DNA of 34,421 nt from Microbacterium ureisolvens (GCF_019511645.1 NZ_JAEUAX010000020.1:1-34421), one strand, 5' to 3'; positions 24,371 to 32,641 are shown, counted from the stretch's first letter. Numbers and translations are program-made. The notes: generated by a model from the sequence alone, not told the origin.

Positions 24371-25171
24371 ATGGCGCTGAACGAGCACGACGTGCCGGCG
24401 ACGAAGCCGAGGCCCGCCGCGCGCCCCGCGAGCGTTACGAGGCAACGCGTCGCCGTCGGCGGACTCGCATTCCGCGTGCTCGCTTCTGCCTCGCCGGCCA
24501 GCCGAGAACCAGCGATCGTGCTTGTACACGGCATTGGAGTCTCACACCGCTACTTGTCACGGCTGCACGACGAGCTCGCCGGCCACCGCACCGTCGTATC
24601 GGTGGATCTGCCCGGGTTCGGCGGTCTCCCAAAACCCGGCTACGACGTCGACGTGGCGACGATGGCCCGCGCGCTCGGACAGCTGCTGGAGGGGCTGGCA
24701 CTCGGCCCCGTCGCTCTCCTCGGCCATTCGATGGGGACGCAGTGGGTCGTCGAGACCGCACTGCAGCGGCCTGAATTGCTGACCTCGGTGGTGGCGATGG
24801 GCCCCGTGGCTGACGCCCGGCACCGGACGATCCTCCGGCAGACGCGCGCGCTCACGGTCGACACCCTCCTGGAGCCACCCACAGTGAACGCCATCGTCTT
24901 CACCGATTACCTGCGCTGCGGCGTCCCCTGGTACCTGACTCAGCTCCGCCATATGCTCACGTACCGGCTTGAGGACCGCGTCGCTCTGCTCACGGTGCCC
25001 CTCCTCCTCATCCGAGGCGGCGCCGACCCGATAGCCGGCGTGGACTGGTGTCGGCACCTCCGCCACAGAGCTCCACGCGCCGAACTGGTGCAGATCCCAG
25101 GACATCACCACGTGGTGCAGCACTCCGCGCCGAAAGCGGTTGCCTCGGCGATCCTCTCGCTCACGCCCTGA
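24371..25171 (+). CDS. Alpha/beta-fold hydrolase
   Basis: 266 residues from ATG 24371. Landmarks are the oxyanion-hole HG in IVLVHGIGVSHRY (49-61), the nucleophile Ser120 in the elbow LLGHSMGTQ, a probable acid Asp in LLLIRGGADPIAG, and the catalytic His in IPGHHHVVQHSAPKAV. There is a short lid and no signal peptide, so the enzyme is probably cytoplasmic. The substrate is not predictable. The open frame upstream of 24371 (79 more codons) overlaps the divergent DUF1269 gene and is not protein-like. It converges on the alcohol dehydrogenase gene. Confidence 0.92.
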   Translation: MALNEHDVPATKPRPAARPASVTRQRVAVGGLAFRVLASASPASREPAIVLVHGIGVSHRYLSRLHDELAGHRTVVSVDLPGFGGLPKPGYDVDVATMARALGQLLEGLALGPVALLGHSMGTQWVVETALQRPELLTSVVAMGPVADARHRTILRQTRALTVDTLLEPPTVNAIVFTDYLRCGVPWYLTQLRHMLTYRLEDRVALLTVPLLLIRGGADPIAGVDWCRHLRHRAPRAELVQIPGHHHVVQHSAPKAVASAILSLTP

Positions 25172-25190
25172 CTGACGAGAGGCCAGGACC

Positions 25191-25222
25191 CGCCAGGCGC
25201 CCGAAGCCCGACGTGCCTGGCG
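25191..25222. terminator. Candidate terminator between convergent genes
   Basis: CGCCAGGC (25191-25198) pairs with GCCTGGCG (25215-25222), and two further pairs are possible inside. It lies in the 99-bp gap between the hydrolase and alcohol dehydrogenase stops. No T-run follows on either strand. Confidence 0.4.
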
Positions 25223-25270
25223 ACAGCGGCTGAACGCCCTCGCCGCCGAGGAGCGGGGCCAGATCATCAA

Positions 25271-26317
25271 CTAGCGGGGTTCCGCGGCCTGCACGACATC
25301 TGCCGTGTGATAGGTGAAGACCAATCGTGCGGGAACGGTGCCGGCGAGCACCTCGTCGACGGAGTCGTTCACCTGGTCGAGATCGCGCGTCTGAGTGATG
25401 ACTCGGGTACGACCGGCAGCGTGAAGATCGAAGACCTCGACGAGGTCCTGCCGAGTGCCCACGATCGATCCGATCACGCTGATGCCCTTCAGAACGGTGT
25501 CGAACACGGGCAGCGTGATGGTGCCATCTGCGGGCAGCGATACCAGCACGAGTCGGCCGCCGCGATTGAGCGCCTCGAAGGACTGACGGAAGACGGCGGG
25601 TGCCACCGCCAAGACGACAGCCACGTCCGCTCCCCCGAGGTCGCGGATCTCCTGGACAGGGTCGGTGGTCTGCGCGTTCACGACGTGATCGGCGCCGAGC
25701 TCTGCGGCGAGCGCGAGCTTTTCCTCCGTCACGTCCACCGCGATGACCTTCGCGCCGACCAGCCGCGCGTACTGCACGGCGAGGTGCCCCAGGCCGCCGA
25801 CGCCGAAGACGGCGACGGTCTCGCCCGTAACGACGCTGGCATTCTTGATAGCCGCGTACGTCGTCACGCCCGCACATGTCAGAGGCGCAGCATCCAATGG
25901 GGTCACCCCGTCCGGTACGGGTACCGCATACCTGGCGTCTGCCAGCATGTACTCCGCGTACCCGCCGTCGACGGCGTAGCCGTTGTTGTATTGCTGCTCG
26001 CAGAGGTTCTCGCGCCCGTCGATGCAGTAGCGACACTCCCCGCACGCGTGGCCGAGCCACGGCATCGCGACACGCTGCCCCACCGTGCGACTGGTGACGC
26101 CGTCGCCCAACTGCTCGACGATGCCGACACCCTCGTGACCGGGCACAAGGGGCAAACCCGGCTTGACCGGCCAGTCGCCGTGCATCGCGTGGATGTCGGT
26201 GTGGCACAGCCCGCAGGCCTCCAGTCGAACGAGCACCTGGCCGGGGCCGGGTTGCGGGATGGGGCGCTCTTCCACTTCGGCCGGTGCGCCGAAGGATCGG
26301 ACGACTGCTGTTCGCAT
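25271..26317 (-). CDS. adhP: Zinc-dependent alcohol dehydrogenase (AdhP type)
   Basis: 348 residues. Catalytic zinc ligands are Cys38 (GLCHTDIH), His61 (GHEGVG) and Cys148 (LTCAGVTTY). The structural zinc is held by Cys92, 95, 98 and 106 (CGECRYCIDGRENLC). The NAD-binding GVGGLG is at 172-177. The GSIVGTRQDLVEVFDLHAAG segment is typical of bacterial AdhP-like ethanol/acetaldehyde dehydrogenases. It could regenerate NAD under oxygen limitation. TGAGGAGAGACCC precedes ATG 26317. A palindromic 14-mer resembling a DevR box lies 61 bp upstream of its start, consistent with control by the regulator encoded 4 kb away. Confidence 0.95.
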   Translation of the reverse strand: MRTAVVRSFGAPAEVEERPIPQPGPGQVLVRLEACGLCHTDIHAMHGDWPVKPGLPLVPGHEGVGIVEQLGDGVTSRTVGQRVAMPWLGHACGECRYCIDGRENLCEQQYNNGYAVDGGYAEYMLADARYAVPVPDGVTPLDAAPLTCAGVTTYAAIKNASVVTGETVAVFGVGGLGHLAVQYARLVGAKVIAVDVTEEKLALAAELGADHVVNAQTTDPVQEIRDLGGADVAVVLAVAPAVFRQSFEALNRGGRLVLVSLPADGTITLPVFDTVLKGISVIGSIVGTRQDLVEVFDLHAAGRTRVITQTRDLDQVNDSVDEVLAGTVPARLVFTYHTADVVQAAEPR

Positions 26318-26377
26318 GGGTCTCTCCTCACGGAATGGTGTACGACATCAGCATCGCCCGCGAGTCAGTCGGCGCGC

Positions 26378-26391
26378 GGGTCGAAGGTCCC
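26378..26391. promoter_or_regulatory. DevR/DosR-like box 1 (adhP side)
   Basis: GGGTCGAAGGTCCC (reverse GGGACCTTCGACCC), extended by GCGC on both sides into a near-perfect 22-bp palindrome. It lies 61 bp upstream of the adhP start and 190 bp before the WS/DGAT start. The GGGAC...CC pattern fits the core of the mycobacterial DosR motif. Confidence 0.7.
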
Positions 26392-26515
26392 GCGCAGTTG
26401 AACACCAGGCGATTGTCTCGGGCAGTCGTACCCACGCATGAGCACGCACTCCGACCACCTCGCCCGCGGCGCTCATCCCCGGTGTGCGATCCCACCGCGG
26501 ACATTTTCACGCCAC

Positions 26516-26529
26516 GGGACGTTCGGCCC
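26516..26529. promoter_or_regulatory. DevR/DosR-like box 2 (WS/DGAT side)
   Basis: GGGACGTTCGGCCC, 51 bp upstream of the WS/DGAT ATG. It keeps GGGAC, the central TTCG and the terminal CCC seen in the other boxes. Confidence 0.65.
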
Positions 26530-26580
26530 GACCGGCCCCGCCGACCGAGGCGATCCTGGTGGCATCGGAGGGGGCCGAGC

Positions 26581-27873
26581 ATGGCGGACAACCGGCGTAC
26601 CACGCAGATCGTGGAGAGCACCGGCCAGTCAGTCGCGCCGAAGCTCCGGCCTGTCGACGAGGCGAATCTGGTCTTGGATCGACCCGGCCAGGTGAATGTC
26701 TTCCTCGCAGCGGGGCTGCTGTCACCGGGCGGCTTCGTGGGACCGCGCGGTGATGTCGACATGATCGCGCTTCGGTCTCACCTCGTACCGAAGATCTCAC
26801 AGATTCCGGCGCTGAGGCAGGTGCCCGTGGGCGGTAGGCGGCACCATTGGGTCTCACGGGAGCCGGACCTCGACCACCACGTCCGCCTCGAATCGCCGCT
26901 GGCAGAGAGCGAGCTGGAGCGACGGTGCGGGCGACTCATGACCGAGCGCCTGCCGTGGGACCGCCCCCTCTGGGAGTTGCTCATCGCTCGACGACGCGAT
27001 GACGACGGCGCCGCGTTCATCGTCCGCATCCACCATGCGATCGCCGACGGCATCGCGGCAGCCGATATCGTCCGCCGTCTCCTCGACTCGAGTCCGACGG
27101 CGGGACGTGCTTTGCCTTCGGGCCACCCTGCCACGGTGCACGACGACCCGCGGCCGAGCTCGCCGTTGACACACGCTGCGTCTGCCACGCGTCGCACGGT
27201 CGCGACGCTCGTCGCGCGCGGGATTCGAGAGACAGTGCTGCTCGGCCTCCGGAGCGCGCATCATGGGGTTTCGTTCGTGGACGTCGACCTGGCGGATGTC
27301 GCGGCACACGCACGCGGGCGCGGCGCCTCGGTGAACGACTCCCTGCTGGCGGCCGCTGCCGGCGGCTATCGCGCGGCACTGATCGCGGCCGGTGAGGAGG
27401 TGCCTCCCGAACTGCCCGTGTCGGTGCCGGTCGCCCTGCCTCGGAGGAACGAGGCGAACGCCGTGGGAGTCATGCTCGTTCGACTGCCGCTCCGGGAGCC
27501 TCTGGACGAACGACTGGAGCGCATCGCGGCCCAGACCCGAACCGCGAAGATCGCCGCCCGAGCCCAGGGCACGCTGGAGCTCATGCGCGGACCGTGGGGA
27601 GCGCGCCTCATGAACGGCCTTGCGCAACGACAACACCTCGTGGGTGGATTCGTGACGAACGTACCTGGCCCTGTGTGCCCTCTGAACCTGGCCGGTGCCA
27701 CTGTTACGCACGTCTGGCCGGTGGCCGTACTCGCCGCCAACGTGCGCGTGGGGATCGCGGCGGTGTCGTACGCCGGACGCCTGTCGTGCGGCATCCACGT
27801 CGACTCGGATTTCATCGACTGCACGGCGGTCGCCGAAGCATTCGACCGAGACCTCCGCCTCCTGTCGCAATAG
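26581..27873 (+). CDS. WS/DGAT-family wax ester/triacylglycerol acyltransferase
   Basis: 430 residues from ATG 26581. The active-site motif HHAIADG (H151, H152, D156, G157) follows PWDRPLWELLI. Other conserved parts are the NDSLLAAAAGGYR helix, the VSVPVALPRRNEANAVGVMLVRLPL strand and the VTNVPGP segment near 356-362. Family members transfer acyl groups from acyl-CoA to long-chain alcohols or diacylglycerol, making storage lipids. In mycobacteria the homologous tgs1 is a dormancy-regulon gene beside devRS, and this gene also stands close to devRS with a DevR-like box 51 bp upstream. GGAGGGGG is the ribosome site. The open frame upstream to 26284 crosses the promoter region and is not coding. 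Confidence 0.93.
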   Translation: MADNRRTTQIVESTGQSVAPKLRPVDEANLVLDRPGQVNVFLAAGLLSPGGFVGPRGDVDMIALRSHLVPKISQIPALRQVPVGGRRHHWVSREPDLDHHVRLESPLAESELERRCGRLMTERLPWDRPLWELLIARRRDDDGAAFIVRIHHAIADGIAAADIVRRLLDSSPTAGRALPSGHPATVHDDPRPSSPLTHAASATRRTVATLVARGIRETVLLGLRSAHHGVSFVDVDLADVAAHARGRGASVNDSLLAAAAGGYRAALIAAGEEVPPELPVSVPVALPRRNEANAVGVMLVRLPLREPLDERLERIAAQTRTAKIAARAQGTLELMRGPWGARLMNGLAQRQHLVGGFVTNVPGPVCPLNLAGATVTHVWPVAVLAANVRVGIAAVSYAGRLSCGIHVDSDFIDCTAVAEAFDRDLRLLSQ

Positions 27874-27908
27874 CGGCAAGTCGGTCAGGCGATGCTCACC
27901 GTATGTCG

Positions 27909-28628
27909 TCAGGTCGTCTCGACCGGCGGGGCTCCTGACACGCCGACGCTGTTGCGCCTCAGCAGCAAGCCGAAAGTGATGCCGGTGACAGCAGCCATGG
28001 CGATAGCCATGCCGATCGCGGCGAAGAGCCCGATCGCGATCGCCGTCGCCACCGACTGCCCCTCGTGCCACAGCGGCGGCGCGATGGCGAAGAAGAAGCC
28101 GAGTCCCACGAGCCAGGCGATCGCGGTGCCCACGATCCACCACGCAGCCCCACGGAGGTGATGCCGCAGCTCGACCCACTGCGCGCCGCCAACGGATCCG
28201 AGAATTGCGACGATGAGCACGGCGAGCGCAGCGAGTTGCAGCGGAACCGGCCACGTCGTCCACATGGGTTCGAGAGAAGAAGGAAGCATTCCGCAGACGT
28301 ATGCGACCGCCGCCGCCCCGCCGGTGAGCGGCACCCAGACCTCTGGGCGCAGTCCCGGCAGATCCCGACGCATCGCGAGGTACTGCGCACCACCCAGAAC
28401 GGCCCCCTCGACGAAGCCGGCGGTGACGATCACCGCAGTCCCCGCGGGCGAAGATGCCATCCACACGCCGACGCTCACGGGAAAGGCGAACCCCACAACC
28501 TCGCCGATTGCCACGATGAGGATCCACCGCCCCAAGCCGACCCGAAGCGGCAACGGTGCTTCCATGTTCATCTCACCCACCCCTGCTCTCAGCTGCATGC
28601 CGGCAGTCTTCGGCGTCGAGGTGGACAT
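27909..28628 (-). CDS. Polytopic membrane protein, function unknown
   Basis: 239 residues from ATG 28628, with about six predicted helices: WILIVAIGEVVGFAFPVSVGVWMA, AVIVTAGFVEGAVLGGAQYLAM, VWVPLTGGAAAVAYVCGML, LQLAALAVLIVAILGSVGGAQW, WWIVGTAIAWLVGLGFFFAIAPP and GLFAAIGMAIAMAAVTGITFGLLL. The soluble N-terminus is about 40 residues. The family is not recognised by name. The start was chosen for the GGGAG ribosome site; the longer frame to 28757 runs into the divergent kinase gene. It shares its divergent promoter region, and the single DevR-like box there, with devS, so it is probably part of the same regulon. Confidence 0.85.
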   Translation of the reverse strand: MSTSTPKTAGMQLRAGVGEMNMEAPLPLRVGLGRWILIVAIGEVVGFAFPVSVGVWMASSPAGTAVIVTAGFVEGAVLGGAQYLAMRRDLPGLRPEVWVPLTGGAAAVAYVCGMLPSSLEPMWTTWPVPLQLAALAVLIVAILGSVGGAQWVELRHHLRGAAWWIVGTAIAWLVGLGFFFAIAPPLWHEGQSVATAIAIGLFAAIGMAIAMAAVTGITFGLLLRRNSVGVSGAPPVETT

Positions 28629-28678
28629 CGCGACTCCCTTCCCTCGCCACATTCGACCACCCTGCCGATGCGTACGCA

Positions 28679-28692
28679 GGACCGAAAGTCCC
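28679..28692. promoter_or_regulatory. DevR/DosR-like box 3 (membrane protein / devS)
   Basis: Leftward GGGACTTTCGGTCC, the closest of the five to the mycobacterial DosR core (GGGACT plus GG-N-CC). It is centred between divergent starts, 50 bp from the membrane-protein ATG and 63 bp from the devS ATG, suggesting autoregulation of the sensor-regulator operon. Confidence 0.7.
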
Positions 28693-28755
28693 GTGGATCT
28701 GGTGAGGAGGAGGACGACGTCGTACTGTGGCCTCGGCGCCGAGGGGAAGGCGATC

Positions 28756-30480
28756 ATGACTGAGATCGACCAGCTGTCTTTCCCGGACGGACCACGCCTC
28801 GACCTGGACGAGGCTCTTGCGACCCTTGTCGTTCAAGCCGAGCGGGTTCGCACCGCCCAGGCCGGATTGCGGGCTCTCCTCAGCGCCACCCAGGCAGTCG
28901 TCGAGGAAAGCGATCTGGCTGCCGTGCTGCGGCGGATCGCTGAAGCGGCGACGAATCTCGTGGACGCGCAATACGGAGCGCTCGGTGTCATCGCACCCGA
29001 GCGTGACGCGCTCGAGGAGTTCATCTACGTCGGACTTACGCCAATGGAAGCAGCGAAGATCGGAGATCTGCCCACCGGGCACGGACTCCTCGGTGCGCTC
29101 ATCGCCGATCCCCGCCCGATCCGGCTCCCCAATATGTCCGCAGACACCCGTGCGGCCGGCTTTCCCGACCACCACCCTCACATGGAGTCCTTTCTCGGCG
29201 TCCCAGTACGCGTCCGCGGAGAGGTCTTCGGCAACCTCTATCTCACGAACCGTCGTGACGGGCTCTTCACCGAAGAGGACGAACGGCTCGTCGAAGCGCT
29301 GGCGACCACCGCGGGCTTCGCCGTCGAGAACGCACGCCTGCTCGATCAAGCGCGAACGCGCGAGCGCTGGATGGGCGCAGCCGCGGGGCTATCCGCGGCC
29401 CTGTTGTCTTCCTCCACCACAACCGCGTTCGATCTGATCGCCAGTCGCGTCTTCGAGGTGCCCGGTATCGACAAGGTTGTCGTGCTGCTGAAGGACGATG
29501 CCCGCTCCGAGCTTCAGGTCGCCGCGGCACGCGGGAGCGACGAGTCACAGCTGCGCGGCGCCGTGATCGATCCGCAGGCGACGTATGCCGGTGAATTTGG
29601 CGTCGCCGGCGAAACGACCGCCCACTCGCGGTCGCCTGCCGCGTCACCGGACCCCGTGAGAGTGATCGTCGACGGAATCGCGGGGCCGGTAGTGGCCGCT
29701 CCCCTGCGGACGAGCGGGCGACTGTGGGGGCTCCTGTGCACCGCCCGAACCCCGGACCGACCGCGATTCACGACGACCGAGATCGACAGCATCGCCGACT
29801 TCGCGTCGCGAGCCGCGATCGCATTGGAACTCGCTCATGCCCGGGAGGAGGCGCAGCGTGCACTGCTCGCGGACGATCGGCGCCGGATCGCTCGGGACCT
29901 GCACGACCACGTGATCCAGCAACTCTTCGGCACGGGACTCACGTTGCAGGCCATTGCCGGCGGGCTGCCCCCCGGAGGGGACGCCGACAGGCTGAGCGAG
30001 TCCATCGATCAGCTCGATGACGCGATCTCGCAGATCCGGACGGTGGTATTCGCACTTTCCCATCGCGATGAGAGTTCGCTGCGCCACCGTGTGATCGACG
30101 TGGTGGCGGATCAGTCCGCAGCCCGCCGAAGGCCCCCGGCGATCAGGTTCACCGGCCCGGTGGACCACGGCATCGTAGGCCCGCTGAGCGATGAGGTGGT
30201 GGGGGTCGTCCGCGAACTCCTCAGCAACGCGGTGCGCCACTCCCTGGCCGACCACATCTCGGTGGAGGTCGCCCTGGTGGAGGAGTCCGTCCTCGTTCTC
30301 GTAGAAGACGATGGGGTGGGGATCGCGGACGCGGAGCGGCGCAGCGGCCTCCAGAATCTCGCGGAGCGAGCGTCAGCCAGGGGTGGCGCGTTCACCGTCG
30401 CCTCAGTCCCCGGGGCGACGTCAGCGCGATGGACGGTCCCCGTACGCGACGGCGCCTTTCCCACCGGAGAGTCGCAATGA
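28756..30480 (+). CDS. devS: DevS/DosS-like GAF sensor histidine kinase
   Basis: 574 residues from ATG 28756. Domain order is GAF-A (about 55-195), GAF-B (about 215-362), HisKA_3 dimerisation/phosphoacceptor helix with His383 in RRIARDLHDHVIQQLF, and a HATPase domain with N-box ELLSNAVRH (N491), DDGVGI (518-523) and RSGLQNLAERA. GAF-A contains GFPDHHPHMESFLGVPVRV, aligning from memory with the DosS segment that carries the haem-ligating His149; H140 here is the likely equivalent. The protein is therefore a predicted cytoplasmic haem sensor of O2, NO, CO or redox state. It has no membrane helix. Its stop overlaps the response regulator start by 4 bp. GAGGGGAAGG is the ribosome site. Confidence 0.93.
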   Translation: MTEIDQLSFPDGPRLDLDEALATLVVQAERVRTAQAGLRALLSATQAVVEESDLAAVLRRIAEAATNLVDAQYGALGVIAPERDALEEFIYVGLTPMEAAKIGDLPTGHGLLGALIADPRPIRLPNMSADTRAAGFPDHHPHMESFLGVPVRVRGEVFGNLYLTNRRDGLFTEEDERLVEALATTAGFAVENARLLDQARTRERWMGAAAGLSAALLSSSTTTAFDLIASRVFEVPGIDKVVVLLKDDARSELQVAAARGSDESQLRGAVIDPQATYAGEFGVAGETTAHSRSPAASPDPVRVIVDGIAGPVVAAPLRTSGRLWGLLCTARTPDRPRFTTTEIDSIADFASRAAIALELAHAREEAQRALLADDRRRIARDLHDHVIQQLFGTGLTLQAIAGGLPPGGDADRLSESIDQLDDAISQIRTVVFALSHRDESSLRHRVIDVVADQSAARRRPPAIRFTGPVDHGIVGPLSDEVVGVVRELLSNAVRHSLADHISVEVALVEESVLVLVEDDGVGIADAERRSGLQNLAERASARGGAFTVASVPGATSARWTVPVRDGAFPTGESQ

Positions 30481-31136
30481 CCACCGTGTTCCTCGTCGAC
30501 GACCACGAGATCGTGCGGCGAGGGCTTGCCGACCTCGTGCGCTCCCAGTCGGATCTGCAGGTCGTGGGCGAAGCGAGCACGGTGCGACAGGCCGTCGGCC
30601 GCATCGAAGCGACCCTGCCCGATGTCGCCGTGCTCGACGTGCGACTTCCCGACGGCAACGGGATCGATCTGTGTCGCGACATCCGATCTCGCACGCCTAC
30701 CGTCGCGTGCCTCATTCTGACCGCCTACGACGACGACTCCGCGGTAAGCGCATCCGTGCTCGCCGGCGCCGCCGGCTACGTCCTGAAAGACGTCGGCGGA
30801 TCACGCCTGGTCGACGCGATCCGATCCGTCGCCCGAGGCCGATCACTGATGAGCGACTCCCTCGTACGACGCGCGACGGAGCAGCTCCGGCAGCGGGCCG
30901 GCGAAGACGGCGATCCTCGGCTGGGCTCCCTCGGACTGCGCGAACGGCAGATCCTTCGCCTGATCGCCGATGGGCTCACCAATCGTCAGATCGGCGACGA
31001 ACTCGGCATCGCAGAGAAGACAGTCAAGAATTACGTGTCGTCGTTGTTGAGCAAGCTCGGCTTGGAGCGCCGTACGCAGGCCGCGGTCTTCGAGCTCGAG
31101 CATCGCAGTGACCGGCCTCGTCGACCTGGGTCGTGA
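30477..31136 (+). CDS. devR: DevR/DosR-like NarL-family response regulator
   Basis: 219 residues from ATG 30477, overlapping devS by 4 bp. The receiver domain has Asp8-Asp9, phosphoacceptor Asp54 in AVLDVRLPDGNGIDLCRD, Thr82 and Lys104, at the same positions as mycobacterial DosR. A linker leads to a LuxR-type HTH (LGLRERQILRLIADGLTNRQIGDELGIAEKTVKNYVSSLLSKLG). The recognition helix AEKTVKNYVS and the following LERRTQAAVF agree with DosR as I recall it, so it should bind a similar GGGAC-type box. Five such boxes lie in nearby promoters. A GTG further upstream (30429) lies inside devS and is unlikely to be used. Confidence 0.95.
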   Translation: MTTVFLVDDHEIVRRGLADLVRSQSDLQVVGEASTVRQAVGRIEATLPDVAVLDVRLPDGNGIDLCRDIRSRTPTVACLILTAYDDDSAVSASVLAGAAGYVLKDVGGSRLVDAIRSVARGRSLMSDSLVRRATEQLRQRAGEDGDPRLGSLGLRERQILRLIADGLTNRQIGDELGIAEKTVKNYVSSLLSKLGLERRTQAAVFELEHRSDRPRRPGS

Positions 31137-31150
31137 GACGTTGAAGGCCG

Positions 31151-31174
31151 CAGAGATCGGCATGTCCGTCTCTG
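31151..31174. terminator. Candidate bidirectional terminator after devR
   Basis: CAGAGA-CGG pairs with CCG-TCTCTG around a CATGT loop, a 9-bp stem with one bulged T. It sits in the 50-bp gap between the convergent devR and membrane-protein stops. Confidence 0.5.
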
Positions 31175-31186
31175 GCAGATGCAGAC

Positions 31187-31669
31187 TCATTCGGACGCGT
31201 GGGGCGAGCGCTGTCCGCGCACTGATACGAACGTCGTTCGATGCAGACGGGTGACGGGTTCGAGGATCCCCAAGCGCACCATCGTCACCCCCAGCTCGAC
31301 CAGCCCGACGGTGAAGTACAGGGCCTGGAGGAAGCTGAACGGGATGAACACCATCTGCACTCCGATCCAGATGACGCAGGCGAACCCTCCGGCGGCGGCG
31401 ATCGTGTTGTCCCACGAGGAGTCGGAGATCATGACCACGAAGGCGACGGCGTGGACACCCGCCACGAGTACGAGCAGGAGAAGTCCCGGCACGAGGTACG
31501 ACGTGAACGGGGAGCCCTCCAGATAGTCGAGCGGTGGCACAAGGACGGATGACCACGCCGGATTCACGCTGCCGAGGATCAGGACCACCCCACCGGCGCA
31601 GGCCGTCACAGCCACGAACGCCTGCAGGACCAGCAGCGCGATGCGGCCGATGCTATCGATGCGAGTCAT
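31187..31669 (-). CDS. Four-helix membrane protein, function unknown
   Basis: 160 residues. Predicted helices are IALLVLQAFVAVTACAGGVVLIL, YLVPGLLLLVLVAGVHAVAFVVMI, TIAAAGGFACVIWIGVQMVFI and FLQALYFTVGLVELGVTMVRLGI. The family is not recognised. The gene starts 3 bp after the universal-stress-protein stop, with GGAGGACTGACCC spanning the junction as ribosome site, so the two are certainly co-transcribed and probably coupled. It is therefore placed under the DevR-like boxes upstream of that gene. It converges on devR. Confidence 0.82.
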   Translation of the reverse strand: MTRIDSIGRIALLVLQAFVAVTACAGGVVLILGSVNPAWSSVLVPPLDYLEGSPFTSYLVPGLLLLVLVAGVHAVAFVVMISDSSWDNTIAAAGGFACVIWIGVQMVFIPFSFLQALYFTVGLVELGVTMVRLGILEPVTRLHRTTFVSVRGQRSPHASE

Positions 31670-31672
31670 GGG

Positions 31673-32521
31673 TCAGTCCTCCGTCAGCCGCGAGAGAAGC
31701 GCACGGTCCCGGGGCACGACGGCAACCGGGCACTCCGCCTGCCAGAGCACGCCCTCCGCGACCGAGCCCAGCAAACTGCCCGCGAGCAGACCCCGGTGAT
31801 TCGTGCCGATCACGAGCATCGAGCTGCGCGGCGCGAACCTCAGAAGCGCCGCCGGCCGGCTGTCACGCACGAGCTCACTTTCGAAGCTCACCGTGGGGAA
31901 GCGCTCCGCAATCCAATCGACGGCGGCCTCCAGCGTCGCACGGTGCCCTGCCATCACATCCTCCGGGGTCACCGCGAGCGCGGTCGCTCCCGAGAACGCG
32001 GGAGTCGGCATCAGCCAGGCGTGCACCAGTCGGACCGATCCTTCGACCTCACCCGCCTCCCGTGCAGCGAAGGCGAGCGCGACGTCGGATGAATCGTCAT
32101 CGGCGATGCCGACGGTGATCGGATCCCCGATAGCGGTCCACTCGGCGGGCACCATGACGACCGGCACATGAGAATGGGCGCTGACCCGCAAGGGCATCGC
32201 GCCCGCCATCGCCGCACGAATCGGATGGCCCGGGTTGATGCCCGTGACGAGCAGATCCGCTTCCGCCGCAAACCCCGTCAGCGCGTCCGTCACCCCACCC
32301 TCCAGTCGATGGAGGTCCACTCCGACACCTGGTGCCCGCTCTCGAAGAAAAGCCTCAGCATCCGAGAGCTGATCGAGCGCGGCGCGGCGATCCGATACGA
32401 ACTGCGACACGACGTTGACCACACCGACCTTCGCCACCTCGCGAGCCGCCCGATCAGCCACCCAAGAGAGTGCCGAGACGGATGCCGGGCTGCCGTCGTA
32501 GCCGAGAACGATGCGTTCCAT
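31673..32521 (-). CDS. Tandem-domain universal stress protein (UspA family)
   Basis: 282 residues with two Usp domains. Domain 1 starts MERIVLGYDGSPASVSALSW and ends SHVPVVMVP; its nucleotide loop (TGINPGHPIRAAMAGAMP) is degenerate. Domain 2 starts DPITVGIADDDSSDVALAFAA and keeps the ATP-binding loop GTNHRGLLAGSLLGSVAEGVLWQAECPVAVVP, matching G-2x-G-9x-G(S). It is therefore predicted to bind ATP in the second domain only. Mycobacterial dormancy regulons contain several such tandem Usps, one directly upstream of devR. Two DevR-like boxes lie in the divergent region upstream. It heads a two-gene operon with the membrane protein. Confidence 0.93.
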   Translation of the reverse strand: MERIVLGYDGSPASVSALSWVADRAAREVAKVGVVNVVSQFVSDRRAALDQLSDAEAFLRERAPGVGVDLHRLEGGVTDALTGFAAEADLLVTGINPGHPIRAAMAGAMPLRVSAHSHVPVVMVPAEWTAIGDPITVGIADDDSSDVALAFAAREAGEVEGSVRLVHAWLMPTPAFSGATALAVTPEDVMAGHRATLEAAVDWIAERFPTVSFESELVRDSRPAALLRFAPRSSMLVIGTNHRGLLAGSLLGSVAEGVLWQAECPVAVVPRDRALLSRLTED

Positions 32522-32594
32522 GAGCGACTCCTTCTCCGGTCAGGCTCCCTCGAGCCGTTGCCGCGACGGTAGGCCGTGTCACCGCATCGGTGGT

Positions 32595-32608
32595 GGGTCG
32601 AAGGTCCT
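32595..32608. promoter_or_regulatory. DevR/DosR-like box 4 (usp side)
   Basis: GGGTCGAAGGTCCT (reverse AGGACCTTCGACCC), 73 bp upstream of the universal-stress-protein start. It is in inverted orientation to box 5, whose centre is 33 bp away. Confidence 0.65.
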
Positions 32609-32627
32609 GTCGCGCGAGGAGTCCGGC

Positions 32628-32641
32628 GGGACCTTCGACCC
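32628..32641. promoter_or_regulatory. DevR/DosR-like box 5 (flavodoxin side)
   Basis: GGGACCTTCGACCC, the exact reverse complement of box 1. It lies 93 bp before the flavodoxin ATG and about three helical turns from box 4. Confidence 0.7.
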
